The translations under genes were made by a program, and so were the position numbers. From PFJX01 sp964542455 (GTDB lineage: Bacteria > Pseudomonadota > Gammaproteobacteria > Burkholderiales > Thiobacillaceae), in the NCBI GenBank assembly GCA_964542455.1, contig CAZIUC010000019.1, positions 1 to 64,000 of the forward strand: 64,000 nt of DNA. The letters are read 5' to 3'. This document shows, one piece after another, positions 50,344 to 58,659 of the stretch. The notes beneath the pieces were generated by a model, which saw nothing but the letters and a program-made list of their open reading frames with translations, ran no database searches and had not been told where the DNA came from. Position 1 is the first letter of the stretch, and each line of letters opens with the position of its first letter.

Positions 50344-53037
50344 ATGACTCCCTCGCCAGCCCCTGAAATGCTATCCCGCACTGCCGCATACAGTCGTTGG
50401 CTGGCGGCTCGCCTTGATACTCGTCCCGAGTTGAACGCGTGGTTGCTGGAAACGCTTGCGGCACCGGTTACACGCCAGGAAATGAGTGATTTCCTGGCAA
50501 CCGGCATTGCTTGTGAAGAAGATTTGAAACGCCAGTTGCGCCGCTTGCGCGAACGCGTATTTGCCCGTGTGATGGCGCGCGACCTGAACGGTCTGGCCGA
50601 TTTACCCGAAGTTACCCGTACCCTGACCGATCTGGCGGAAGTCACCGTGCGGGCCGCCGTGGACTTTCATCACCACGACCTCGCCGGCATCCACGGCGAG
50701 CCGCTCGACAGCGCCGGGCGCGCGCAGCAGTTGATCGTGGTGGGCATGGGCAAGCTGGGCGGAGGCGAGCTGAATGCGTCTTCGGATATCGACCTGATTT
50801 TCGTGTTCCCGGAAGACGGCGAGAGCGCCGGGCCGCGCGCGCTTGGCAACTTCGAGTTCTTCACCCGCCTGGGCAAGCGCGTAATCAACGCGCTCGACGA
50901 CAAGACCGGCGACGGCTATGTGTTCCGCGTCGACATGCGCCTGCGTCCCTATGGAGATGGTGGCCCGCTGGTCTCCAGCTTTGCCATGCTGGAGCAGTAT
51001 TTCTACACCCAGGCGCGTGAATGGGAGCGCTACGCCTGGATCAAGGGCCGCGCCCTGACCGGTGATCGCATCAGCGAACTGGAAAAGCTGCGCATCCCCT
51101 TCGTGTTCCGAAAATATCTGGATTTCGGCTCGTTCGGCTCCATGCGCGAGCTGCATAGCCAGATTCGCCGCGAAGTCGCGCGCAAGGATATGGCCGACAA
51201 CATCAAGCTCGGGCCCGGCGGTATCCGTGAAATCGAATTCATCGCGCAGGTATTCCAGCTCATCCGCGGCGGCAAGCAGGCCTCGCTGCGCATGCGCCCC
51301 ACCCGCACCCTGCTGAATCAGCTGGCTGCTTATGGGCTGCTTCCGGAAACCCAGGCGCGGGAACTGGAAGACGCCTATGTCTTTCTGCGCAATCTGGAGC
51401 ACCGCCTGCAATACCTGGACGATGCTCAGACCCAGACCCTGCCGAGCGGCATCGAAGACCGCCGCCGCGTCGCCGCGGCCATGGGTTATGCCGATTGGGA
51501 AGGCTTCGCGGCGCACATCAACAGCATGCGCCGGAAAGTGGCCGGTCAGTTCGAGCAGGTCTTCGGCGCGCCGCAGGAAGACCAGTCCAGCCATGCGCTG
51601 GCCGGTCTTTGCGAGCTACCCGAGGAAGAAGCGCTGGAGCGCCTCGTCGTCGCCGGTTTTCGCGAGCGCGGCGCCCTGGATCGCCTGTGCGCTTTCAAGC
51701 GCGGCAGCCGCTACGCCAGCCTGCCGGCACAGAACAAGACCGCGCTCGATGGTCTGCTGCCGCCACTGGTGGAAGTCGCCGCGCGCTTTCCCAACGCGAT
51801 GGATACCCTCGCGCGCATCCTCGATCTGCTCGAAGCCATCTGCCGCCGCGCGCCCTATCTGGCGCTGCTCAAGGAATACCCACAAACCCTGATGCAGCTT
51901 GCGCGCATCCTCAGTTCCAGCCCCTGGGCCGCGAGCTATCTGGCGCGGCAACCGCAACTGCTCGACGAACTGCTCGACAACCGCGCCTTGATGGCCGCGC
52001 CCGACTGGCGGGCCGCGCGCGAGCAACTGCGATTGCAACTGGAGAGTTACGCGGGTGATGTGGAACAGCAGATGGATACGCTGCGCCATTTCAAGCAAAG
52101 TGAAACCTTCCGCCTGCTGGCACAGGACCTGGCCGGCCTGTGGACCGTGGAAAAGCTCTCCGACCATCTCTCCGACCTCGCCGACCTGCTGGTTGACGCC
52201 ACCCTCAAGCTGGTCTGGGCCGACCTCGCCGGACGCCACCGGGAGCGGCCCGCCTTCGCCGTCATCGCCTATGGCAAGCTGGGCGGCAAGGAACCCGGCT
52301 ACGCTTCCGACCTGGATATCGTTTTCCTCTATGACGATCCTCATCCGGACGCGCAGGAGATCTATGCTCGCCTGGGCAAACGCCTCAACACCTGGATGTC
52401 CACCCTCACGCCGGCCGGCATCCTCTATGAAACCGACCTCAGATTGCGCCCCGACGGCGCCTCCGGCCTGCTGGTGAGTAGCCTGGAAGCGTTCGCGGAC
52501 TACCAACAGAACAAGGCCTGGACCTGGGAGCATCAGGCGCTGACCCGCGCCCGCTATTGCTGTGGCGACCGTGACGTGGGCGCGCGCTTCGAGGACATCC
52601 GGGAAAACGTCCTGGCCAGCGCGCGCGACATGGAAAAACTGCGCGCCGACGTGCTGGAAATGCGTCAGAAAATGCTCGATGGCCACCCCAACGCCAGCGA
52701 GCTGTTCGACCTCAAGCACGATCGGGGCGGCCTGGTCGACGTGGAATTCGCCGTGCAATACCTGGTGCTCGCCTACGCCAACCGACACCCGGAGTTGCTC
52801 GCCAATGTTGGCAACATCGCCCTGCTGAAGCGTGCCGGCGCGCTGGGGCTGATCCCGGATGAGCTCGCCCGGGCGGCCGGTGACGCCTACCGTGAGCTAC
52901 GCCGCCGGCAACACGCCGTCAAACTGCAAGGTGCCGACCATGCCCGCGCCGAACACGGCGGTCTCGCCCAGGAAATCAGGTCGGTGAAAGCGCTCTGGAG
53001 CGCGGTATTCGGGGAGGCGGCCGAATTGGAGACTTGA
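50344..53037 (+). CDS. glnE: glutamine synthetase adenylyltransferase/deadenylase
   Basis: GlnE attaches AMP to glutamine synthetase and removes it according to nitrogen supply and PII. The 897-residue protein has two nucleotidyltransferase domains: GMGKLGGGELNASSDIDLIFVF (about residue 135) and AYGKLGGKEPGYASDLDIVFLY (about residue 640), each followed by its helical domain (LRPYGDGGPLV and LRPDGASGLLV). The ATG at 50344 is preferred over upstream in-frame codons. It converges on an ABC ATPase gene with seven bases between. Confidence 0.96.
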   Translation: MTPSPAPEMLSRTAAYSRWLAARLDTRPELNAWLLETLAAPVTRQEMSDFLATGIACEEDLKRQLRRLRERVFARVMARDLNGLADLPEVTRTLTDLAEVTVRAAVDFHHHDLAGIHGEPLDSAGRAQQLIVVGMGKLGGGELNASSDIDLIFVFPEDGESAGPRALGNFEFFTRLGKRVINALDDKTGDGYVFRVDMRLRPYGDGGPLVSSFAMLEQYFYTQAREWERYAWIKGRALTGDRISELEKLRIPFVFRKYLDFGSFGSMRELHSQIRREVARKDMADNIKLGPGGIREIEFIAQVFQLIRGGKQASLRMRPTRTLLNQLAAYGLLPETQARELEDAYVFLRNLEHRLQYLDDAQTQTLPSGIEDRRRVAAAMGYADWEGFAAHINSMRRKVAGQFEQVFGAPQEDQSSHALAGLCELPEEEALERLVVAGFRERGALDRLCAFKRGSRYASLPAQNKTALDGLLPPLVEVAARFPNAMDTLARILDLLEAICRRAPYLALLKEYPQTLMQLARILSSSPWAASYLARQPQLLDELLDNRALMAAPDWRAAREQLRLQLESYAGDVEQQMDTLRHFKQSETFRLLAQDLAGLWTVEKLSDHLSDLADLLVDATLKLVWADLAGRHRERPAFAVIAYGKLGGKEPGYASDLDIVFLYDDPHPDAQEIYARLGKRLNTWMSTLTPAGILYETDLRLRPDGASGLLVSSLEAFADYQQNKAWTWEHQALTRARYCCGDRDVGARFEDIRENVLASARDMEKLRADVLEMRQKMLDGHPNASELFDLKHDRGGLVDVEFAVQYLVLAYANRHPELLANVGNIALLKRAGALGLIPDELARAAGDAYRELRRRQHAVKLQGADHARAEHGGLAQEIRSVKALWSAVFGEAAELET

Positions 53038-53044
53038 GGAAAAC

Positions 53045-53863
53045 TCAGGCCCGCTTGAGCCCCAGGTCGCTACCCAATGGTTTTGCCGGGTAGTGGAAAT
53101 GCACCGGGCCATCCGCTTCGGCGTGGATGAACTGGCGCACGAAGGGGTCGTCCGATTCGAGTATTTCGGCGGTCGGGCCTTCGGCGACGATCACGCCCTC
53201 GGACAGGAAATAGACGTAATCGACCACCTTGAGCGACTCGGAAACATCGTAGGTGACCACGATGGAAGAGACGCCGAGGGCGTCGTTGAGGCGGCGCAGC
53301 AGGTTGGCGATGACGTTGAGCGAAATCGGGTCGAGGCCGGCGAAGGGCTCGTCGTACATGATCAGCATGGGATCGAGAGCGATGGCGCGCGCCAGGGCGA
53401 CGCGCCGCTCCATGCCGCCGGAGAGTTCGCGCGGCATCATGCCGTGGGCGCCACGCAGGCCGACCGCGTGCAGTTTCATCAACACCAGGTCGCGGATCAT
53501 GCGTTCCGACAGGTCGGTGTGCTCGCGCATGGGGAAGGCGATGTTCTCGTAGACGGAAAGGTCGCTGAACAGGCCGCTGACCTGGAACATCATCCCCATC
53601 TTGCGACGCAAGCGGTAAAGGCCGTCGTTGTCGAGAGCGTGCACGTCCTCGCCATCGACCAGCACCTGGCCGCGCTCGGGCTTCAACTGGCCGTTGATCA
53701 GGCGCAGCAGGGTGGTCTTGCCGCAGCCGCCGGTGCCGAGCACGGCGACGGTCTTGCCGCGCGGAATGGTGAGATTGATCCCGTTGAGGATCTTGCGGTT
53801 CTCGTAGGAGAAATGCAGGTCGCGGATTTCGACGACATTTTCGTTGGACAACTTCGACTCCAT
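53045..53863 (-). CDS. orphan MlaF-type ABC ATPase with altered H-loop
   Basis: The 272-residue protein follows MlaF closely: VVEIRDLHFSY, Walker A GTGGCGKT (43-50), FQVSGLFSDLSVYEN, signature LSGGM (147-151), Walker B LIMYDEP (168-173) and a C-terminal tail typical of MlaF. The switch histidine normally found as SHD or THD is Tyr205 (VVTYDVSES). No mlaE or mlaD gene adjoins it; glnE and a UspA gene flank it. It may serve a permease elsewhere or have lost activity. The start at 53863 fits the family. Confidence 0.85.
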   Translation of the reverse strand: MESKLSNENVVEIRDLHFSYENRKILNGINLTIPRGKTVAVLGTGGCGKTTLLRLINGQLKPERGQVLVDGEDVHALDNDGLYRLRRKMGMMFQVSGLFSDLSVYENIAFPMREHTDLSERMIRDLVLMKLHAVGLRGAHGMMPRELSGGMERRVALARAIALDPMLIMYDEPFAGLDPISLNVIANLLRRLNDALGVSSIVVTYDVSESLKVVDYVYFLSEGVIVAEGPTAEILESDDPFVRQFIHAEADGPVHFHYPAKPLGSDLGLKRA

Positions 53864-53920
53864 TCGGTGCGGGGCGGCGGGGTGAAGGTATGCGCGGGCG
53901 CCCACCGGGTCAAGCGGGCA

Positions 53921-54763
53921 TCAAGTGGTTTTGGTCACCAGCACCGGGCATTTCGCCTGTATCACCACCTGTTGCGAGACGCTGCCCATGAGTAGGCGAT
54001 CCAGACCGGTGCGGCCGTGGCTGCCGACGATGATGAGATCGCAGTCGTTCTCCGCGGCGGCCGCGACGATGGCCTGGGCGGGGTTGCCTTCCTTGACCAC
54101 GCTGTCGGCGGCGACACCCTCCTGGCGCAGCAGGTCGCGCACGCGGTCGGCTATGGCCCGCACCATCTCGCATTTGAGGTCATCGTTGGCGCATACGGAA
54201 AGCACCGTGACCGGCAGGCCGCAGCGTTTGGCCAGATTGGCGGCCGCCACGGCGGCGGCATCGGCGAAGCGCGAACCATCCACGGCGAGCAGGATGCCCT
54301 TGTCCCACATGGCGGATTCCTTGGGTACCACCAGCACGCCGCAATGCACATGCCCCACCACACGAGCGGCGGCTTCGCCCAGCATCAGGCGCTCCAGCCA
54401 ATGCACGCCACGGCGGCCCATGATGACGACATCGGCCTGGCTTTCTTCCGCCTGGGCGGCGATTTCATGCACCGGCTCCTCGCCATAGCGCAGCACCGGC
54501 GCGCAGTTCACACACGCGGTGCCGGCCTGCCGCTCGACTTCCTTGAGGATCGCGTGGCCGGCGTCTTCCGCCTGGCGCACACCTTCCGGGTTGAACATGG
54601 CGTAGTCAGGCAGGGTGCGCGCCATATGCATCACGGTGAGCTTGGCGCCGCAGCGGTCGGCCATGTGCAGCGCCACGCGCACCGCGCCGGCGCTGACCTC
54701 GTCGCCATCGGTAGCCAGCAACAGGTTGTCGAAACGAGCCAGGGGGGAAAGCTGTGCGGTCAT
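53921..54763 (-). CDS. tandem universal stress protein (two UspA domains)
   Basis: The 280-residue protein repeats the UspA fold: domain 1 (10-150; LLLATDGDEVSAGAVRVAL, VVIMGRRGVHWLERLMLGEAAARVVGHVHCGVLVVP) and domain 2 (155-280; ILLAVDGSRFADAAAVAAANLA, LIIVGSHGRTGLDRLLMGSVSQQVVIQAKCPVLVTK). The second domain keeps the ATP-binding GSHGRTG..LLMGS pattern; the first has GRRGVHW..LMLGE, so nucleotide binding there is less certain. UspA proteins are stress-linked and cytoplasmic. It sits 57 bases upstream of the orphan mlaF on the same strand. Confidence 0.9.
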   Translation of the reverse strand: MTAQLSPLARFDNLLLATDGDEVSAGAVRVALHMADRCGAKLTVMHMARTLPDYAMFNPEGVRQAEDAGHAILKEVERQAGTACVNCAPVLRYGEEPVHEIAAQAEESQADVVIMGRRGVHWLERLMLGEAAARVVGHVHCGVLVVPKESAMWDKGILLAVDGSRFADAAAVAAANLAKRCGLPVTVLSVCANDDLKCEMVRAIADRVRDLLRQEGVAADSVVKEGNPAQAIVAAAAENDCDLIIVGSHGRTGLDRLLMGSVSQQVVIQAKCPVLVTKTT

Positions 54764-55117
54764 TTGTTCCTCCTCGGAGTGAACTCTCAGCAGACAGCAT
54801 AGTGAACCTGGAAACGGCGGTTGACTGCTCTTGTCATTGGAATTCTTGATGAATAGCGCCCCTCGTGCCTTCGATTATCCCCCTTTCCTTCTGTTAGCCC
54901 GCTACGCACCCGCTGGTGCGTTCAACGACCGTTTCCAGGTGAATTCCCCGGCTTTCGCCGGGCGCCTGCGCGCGCAGGCGCATCGAGCCATGTGGGGCTG
55001 GCCGGTAACCCACCGTTACAACTGAAAACAGAAGCGAAACGTCTGACTTACAGGCACTCCCTAGAGTGGAGCCACCGACACAAGACGTGCCGGCCTTTCA
55101 TTCGACAGGAGCTACTC
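54764..55117. other. 354-bp non-coding region with inverted repeats
   Basis: No gene is supported; a 64-codon frame at 54831-55025 has no family features. The region contains CCTGGAAACGG (54807-54817) and its exact reverse complement (54929-54939), a CGCACC/GGTGCG hairpin at 54905-54920, and a perfect 20-base palindrome at 54962-54981. It separates two divergent genes and probably holds both promoters. Confidence 0.6.
54962..54981. repeat. perfect 20-bp palindrome
   Basis: GCGCCTGCGCGCGCAGGCGC is its own reverse complement. It lies 137 bases before the small periplasmic protein gene. An operator role or a hairpin in a long leader are both possible; GC-rich sequence makes chance palindromes more likely, but not of this length. 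Confidence 0.6.
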
Positions 55118-55564
55118 ATGAAAACCGCCAACCTCGTAAAAAAACTCGGCCTCATCACGCTCACCGGCCTCGCTCTGGCGGCTGGTTCCGCCCAGGCGGG
55201 CGGCTGGGGTGGTTATAACCCCTACCTTCCGGATGTCGCGCAGGGCGCGCCGCAGCATGGCGATCAGCGCGATTTCGGCGCTCGCTTCGAGCGCGACTTC
55301 TCACCGCGCCAGGATAACTACGTCAACATCGATATGCGCCAGCAACAACAGATGCGGCGCATCCGCGACGGTATGGCAACGGGCCAGATCAGCCGTCACG
55401 AAGCGCGCGACCTGATGCGGGAACAAATGGAAATCGAGAGAACGCAGCGCTACTACCTGGCCGACGGGCGCCTGAGCCGTGACGAATGGATCAGTCTGGA
55501 CCGCATGCTGGACCAGGCCTCCGCCAACATTCGTGAAGAAAAGCACGACAGAAACTGGCGTTGA
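55118..55564 (+). CDS. small periplasmic protein, unknown
   Basis: The 148-residue protein has a signal peptide (1-27, ending SAQA). The mature part starts with GGWGGYNPYLP, then a charged helical region: MRRIRDGMATGQISRHEARDL, QMEIERTQRYYLADGRLSRDEWISLDRMLDQASANIREEKHD. The GQISxxEAxxL and DGxLSxxEWxxL elements recur in small betaproteobacterial proteins and look loosely like paired EF-hand helices without a full calcium loop. AGGAGCT lies 7 bases before the ATG at 55118. Function is unknown. Confidence 0.7.
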   Translation: MKTANLVKKLGLITLTGLALAAGSAQAGGWGGYNPYLPDVAQGAPQHGDQRDFGARFERDFSPRQDNYVNIDMRQQQQMRRIRDGMATGQISRHEARDLMREQMEIERTQRYYLADGRLSRDEWISLDRMLDQASANIREEKHDRNWR

Positions 55565-55634
55565 TGCCTGGCGCGATCAAGGCAGGCGCCCGCCCGGACA
55601 CGCCAGCGAGAGCGGTCAACTACCGCTTCTAAGC

Positions 55635-55823
55635 TCAGTCTTCCTCATCCAGCAACTTCCCGGCGATGGCCCAGTTTTCGTCGGGCAGTTCTTCAAAGGC
55701 GATATAGGTGTAGCGCCGGGGTTTGAGGGCGTGGCGTTCCAGGGTGTCGGTGATTTCCTCGGCGATCTTTTGCTTCTGTTCGCGGCTGAGGCTGCCGGCG
55801 AGTTTGATGCTAACTACGGGCAT
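55635..55823 (-). CDS. 4-oxalocrotonate tautomerase family protein
   Basis: The 62-residue protein has the catalytic Pro1 exposed after removal of Met (MPVVSIKLAG), then the helix LSREQKQKIAEEITDTLERH and the strand YTYIAFEELPDENWAIAG, as in tautomerase-superfamily subunits that form hexamers. The physiological substrate is unknown; no aromatic-degradation genes are near. It overlaps the end of the UDG gene by 10 bases. Confidence 0.88.
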   Translation of the reverse strand: MPVVSIKLAGSLSREQKQKIAEEITDTLERHALKPRRYTYIAFEELPDENWAIAGKLLDEED

Positions 55824-56443
55824 GGCGAATTCTCCTGAATGCGTTGGAATACCGCGCGGAACATCTCCGGGGTGAGGCGTCTGGTTTGTGTGTTGTAACG
55901 GGAGCAGTGGTAGCTGTCGTGGAGGCGTCGGCCATCCGGCAGAACATGCGCGGCGTCGTGCCCGAACGCATACGCGCTCTGCTTCAGGCCCAGCGCCATC
56001 AATACGGCTTTATGGGCGACCAGCCCCAGGGCAAGGATGGCCGTGGCGTCAGGCAGGGCGGCCAGTTCATCCTTCAGATAAGCATTGCAGCGCTTGATCT
56101 CGCCGGTTTCCGGCTTGTTTTCCGGGGGCACGCATTTGACCACATTACTGATGCGGCAGCCGCTCAGGATCAACCCATCGTCGGCGGCGATGGAAACCGG
56201 GCGGCTGGCATAGCCGAAGGCGTGCAGCGTTTCGTAGAGCAGCACGCCGGCATGGTCGCCGGTGAACGGCCGTCCGGTGCGGTTGGCGCCATGCAGTCCG
56301 GGCGCCAGGCCGACGATGAGTAAACGTGGGTGTTCATCGCCGAAGGCCGGTACCGGGCGGCAGAAGTAGCCGGGATGGCGCGCGCGCGATTCAGCCAGGA
56401 AACTGGTCAGGCGGGGGCAGGCGTTACAGGAAGCGAGGGTCAT
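55814..56443 (-). CDS. family 5-type uracil-DNA glycosylase
   Basis: The 209-residue protein has the iron-sulfur-type N-terminus CNACPRL, the active-site strand VGLAPGLHGANRTGRPFTGD, the CVPPENKPET segment and the closing HDSYHCSRYNT motif, matching thermostable-type family 4/5 UDGs. GLAPG with no acidic catalytic residue (instead of GEAPG) points to family 5 (UDGb). It removes uracil, and perhaps hypoxanthine, from DNA. The start at 56443 is chosen because the frame upstream reads through a palindromic repeat. The tautomerase gene follows with a small overlap. Confidence 0.88.
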   Translation of the reverse strand: MTLASCNACPRLTSFLAESRARHPGYFCRPVPAFGDEHPRLLIVGLAPGLHGANRTGRPFTGDHAGVLLYETLHAFGYASRPVSIAADDGLILSGCRISNVVKCVPPENKPETGEIKRCNAYLKDELAALPDATAILALGLVAHKAVLMALGLKQSAYAFGHDAAHVLPDGRRLHDSYHCSRYNTQTRRLTPEMFRAVFQRIQENSPCP

Positions 56444-56446
56444 TGG

Positions 56447-56508
56447 TGGCGCCGGCATTCCTGCCGGCATTTTTTTGCCGGAACAGCCGGCAGGGATGCC
56501 GGCGCTAC
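56447..56508. repeat. palindromic repeat (GTAGCGCCGGCATCC type), second copy
   Basis: The left arm 56447-56468 and right arm 56486-56508 are complementary with about two mismatches, with the loop ATTTTTTTGCCGGAACA. The right arm read on the minus strand is GTAGCGCCGGCATCCCTGCC, the same as the element at 25449-25503. It lies between DUF2863 and the UDG gene and is transcribed within that unit. Confidence 0.9.
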
Positions 56509-56511
56509 AAC

Positions 56512-57672
56512 TCAATGCAGATGCGCGGGGGTGCCCTGCATTTCTTCCGGCAGTTCGGCGTGGACGTTTTCGCCTTCCGGATTGGGAAACAGGGGGGCGC
56601 CGCAGTCATCGCAATACTCAAGGGGCATACGGGTGTCCAGCATGCGGACTTCGCCGAGGCCGGTTTCCTTGAGCAGGGCTTCGATGCCGCCGGCCAGGTC
56701 GGCGGTTTCGTCCTCGCCACCGAGCAGCGGCCAGGTGACGCCGTGTACCACGTCGTCCGAGTCGATACCGGTGAAGCCGATGCGCCATTCCTCCAGATAG
56801 CGGTCGTAGTAGGGAGCGGAGACGGCACGCAGTCGACTGGCGGGAACATTGAACAGCGATTTCAGGTATTCCACCGCCGCGCGCAGGGCGAACGGGCGTG
56901 TTTCGCGGTCGGCGCGGCGCCAGGCGGAGAAATAGGCGTCGGGCAACAACAGTTCGTAAGCGCAGCCGGTCAGCAGTGGTTGCAGATTGGCCCCGGCCTG
57001 TTGCCGCCAGGCTTCCAGCGCGCTGTCGCGGTTGCCATCCGGTTCATTCCAGCGGAACAACGGCCGGCCAGCGGGGATTTCCACCACGGCGAGGAGGTAG
57101 CGCACATCGGAGACGAAGGTCTGCGATTCCGGCAGGCTGTCGCTCTCCACAACGAGGTCGCGGCCCGCGGCGGCGCTTGCGAAGAGTGCATCGGAAAAGG
57201 CGCGGGTGTCGCAATAACCCTGCGGCAATTGATCCGGGCTGAACAGGAAATTGGCGAGATGCACTTTCGTGTCGGCGGCCAGCACATGTCCGGCAAGCTG
57301 CGCGCGCAGGCCGTCCAGTGTGGCTTGCGGCAGCGCGCGTGTGGGGATGGTGTAGCGCGACCAGGCCAGTACCGGCATGGCCAGGATCAGGCGCCAGGTG
57401 TCACCCTCCCGGCTGATTTCACAGGAGGCTTCAATCAGGTCGGCGAGATCGTCATAGGCGCGCGGATTGGTGTCGTGGAGGCGGTCGAGTGCCTGGTTGA
57501 GGGCATCCTCATCGTCGCCACGCAACAGTTTCTCGATCAATGCGCTCATCTCCGATTCCAGCCAGGTGTCTTCCAGGCGGCTGCCTGAATCGGCCAACGC
57601 CAGGGCCAGCCAGGCCAGATGTTCGGCGTCGCGGGAGAGGCGGGGGCGGGCGTAGCGGCGGCGGCGTTTCAT
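56512..57672 (-). CDS. DUF2863 family protein
   Basis: The 386-residue protein fits the DUF2863 family of betaproteobacteria: a basic start (MKRRRRYARPRLS), LVVESDSLPESQTFVSDVRYLLAVVEIPAGRPLFRWNE, AYELLLPDAYFSAWRRADRETRPFALRAAVEYL and a C-terminal zinc-ribbon-like end YCDDCGAPLFPNPEGE with HAELPEE. Only two cysteines of a zinc site are seen there. Function is unknown. It begins downstream of the inter-gene repeat at 57684-57748. Confidence 0.85.
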   Translation of the reverse strand: MKRRRRYARPRLSRDAEHLAWLALALADSGSRLEDTWLESEMSALIEKLLRGDDEDALNQALDRLHDTNPRAYDDLADLIEASCEISREGDTWRLILAMPVLAWSRYTIPTRALPQATLDGLRAQLAGHVLAADTKVHLANFLFSPDQLPQGYCDTRAFSDALFASAAAGRDLVVESDSLPESQTFVSDVRYLLAVVEIPAGRPLFRWNEPDGNRDSALEAWRQQAGANLQPLLTGCAYELLLPDAYFSAWRRADRETRPFALRAAVEYLKSLFNVPASRLRAVSAPYYDRYLEEWRIGFTGIDSDDVVHGVTWPLLGGEDETADLAGGIEALLKETGLGEVRMLDTRMPLEYCDDCGAPLFPNPEGENVHAELPEEMQGTPAHLH

Positions 57673-57683
57673 GTCAGTACCGC

Positions 57684-57748
57684 CCGGCCGTCCGAAGGGG
57701 CTGACACGCCCCCTCGGGAGGCAGCGAATGAAGGGAGCGTGGGGGCTG
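57684..57748 (+). repeat. inter-gene repeat (CGGCCGTCCGAAGG...GGGGGC type), copy 2
   Basis: The sequence begins CGGCCGTCCGAAGG and continues through CGCCCCCTCGGGAGGCAGCG to GAGCGTGGGGGCTG. It shares its order of blocks with 41621-41682 (minus strand). It lies between the CDF transporter and DUF2863 genes and can fold into a hairpin. Confidence 0.75.
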
Positions 57749-57750
57749 TT

Positions 57751-58659
57751 TCATATGTATTCCTCGGGAGGTTTGTTTTTCAGTTCCGCCTGCAGGGTGA
57801 CATGGCGGATGCCGTGGCGCTGGTCGAGGCAGGCACGGCTGGCCAGGAGGATGCGGTTCCAGTCCTCGAAGCTGTCCAGTTCCAGATGCGCGGTGAGGCC
57901 GATCTGGCCCGACGACAGGGTCCAGATATGCAGATCATGCACGCGCCGCACGCCGGGAATGGCGGCCATGTCGTGAGCGACATTGTCCAGGCTGACGTGT
58001 GCCGGCACGCCCTCCATCAGAACATGCAGGCTTTCCCGCAGCAGATTCCAGGCGGAGAACAGGATCAGCGCCGAGACCACCAGGGAAAGGATGGGGTCGA
58101 TGGGGGTGTAGCCGGTGAACCAGATCACCGCGCCCGCGACCAAGGCGGCCACCGAGCCGAGCAGATCGCCCATTACATGCATCAGGGCGGCGCGCGTGTT
58201 GAGGCTGTCGCCGCCGTGATGCAGCAGCCAGGCCACGGCCAGGTTGACCAGCAGGCCGATAAAGGCCACCAGCATGACCGCGCCACCCATCACCGGTTGT
58301 GGGTGGCTAAGGCGGTCGATGGCTTCGACAGCGATGAATACGATCAAGGCCAGCATGGCCAGGCTGTTGGCCAGGGCGGCGAGGATTTCCAGGCGCACCA
58401 GGCCGTAGGTGTGGTGTTTCGAGGGTGGCCGCCGCGCCAGCACGGCGGCCAGCGCGGCCAGTCCGAGGGCGGTGGAATCGGTGACCATATGGCCGGCGTC
58501 CGACAACAAGGCCAGAGAGCCCGACCAGTAGCCGGCGATGACTTCCACAACGGCGAAACCGAGGGTGAAGAACAGGGCCTTGAACAGGGCCTGGCCACCC
58601 TGGTCATGGCCGACGTGATGTTCCACATGCGTGGTGTCGCGATCGACGGAAAGTGCCAT
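57751..58659 (-). CDS. cation diffusion facilitator transporter
   Basis: The 302-residue protein has six membrane helices and the CDF zinc-site motifs: LLSDAGHMVTDSTALGL in helix 2 (His and Asp ligands) and ALMHVMGDLLGSVAALVAG in helix 5 with the HxxxD pair, plus a C-terminal cytoplasmic domain (residues 205-300, VHDLHIWTLSSGQ). The N-terminus is His-rich (THVEHHVGHDQGG). It is close to the CzcD/ZitB type that exports zinc or other divalent cations. Its start overlaps the nagZ stop (TGATG). Confidence 0.92.
   Translation of the reverse strand: MALSVDRDTTHVEHHVGHDQGGQALFKALFFTLGFAVVEVIAGYWSGSLALLSDAGHMVTDSTALGLAALAAVLARRPPSKHHTYGLVRLEILAALANSLAMLALIVFIAVEAIDRLSHPQPVMGGAVMLVAFIGLLVNLAVAWLLHHGGDSLNTRAALMHVMGDLLGSVAALVAGAVIWFTGYTPIDPILSLVVSALILFSAWNLLRESLHVLMEGVPAHVSLDNVAHDMAAIPGVRRVHDLHIWTLSSGQIGLTAHLELDSFEDWNRILLASRACLDQRHGIRHVTLQAELKNKPPEEYI

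Noticed and set aside
48420..50366. A 648-codon plus-strand open frame
   Set aside because: Antisense to acs, whose motifs are unambiguous.
54831..55025. A 64-codon plus-strand frame
   Set aside because: No ribosome site, no family pattern, and it spans inverted repeats in a promoter region.
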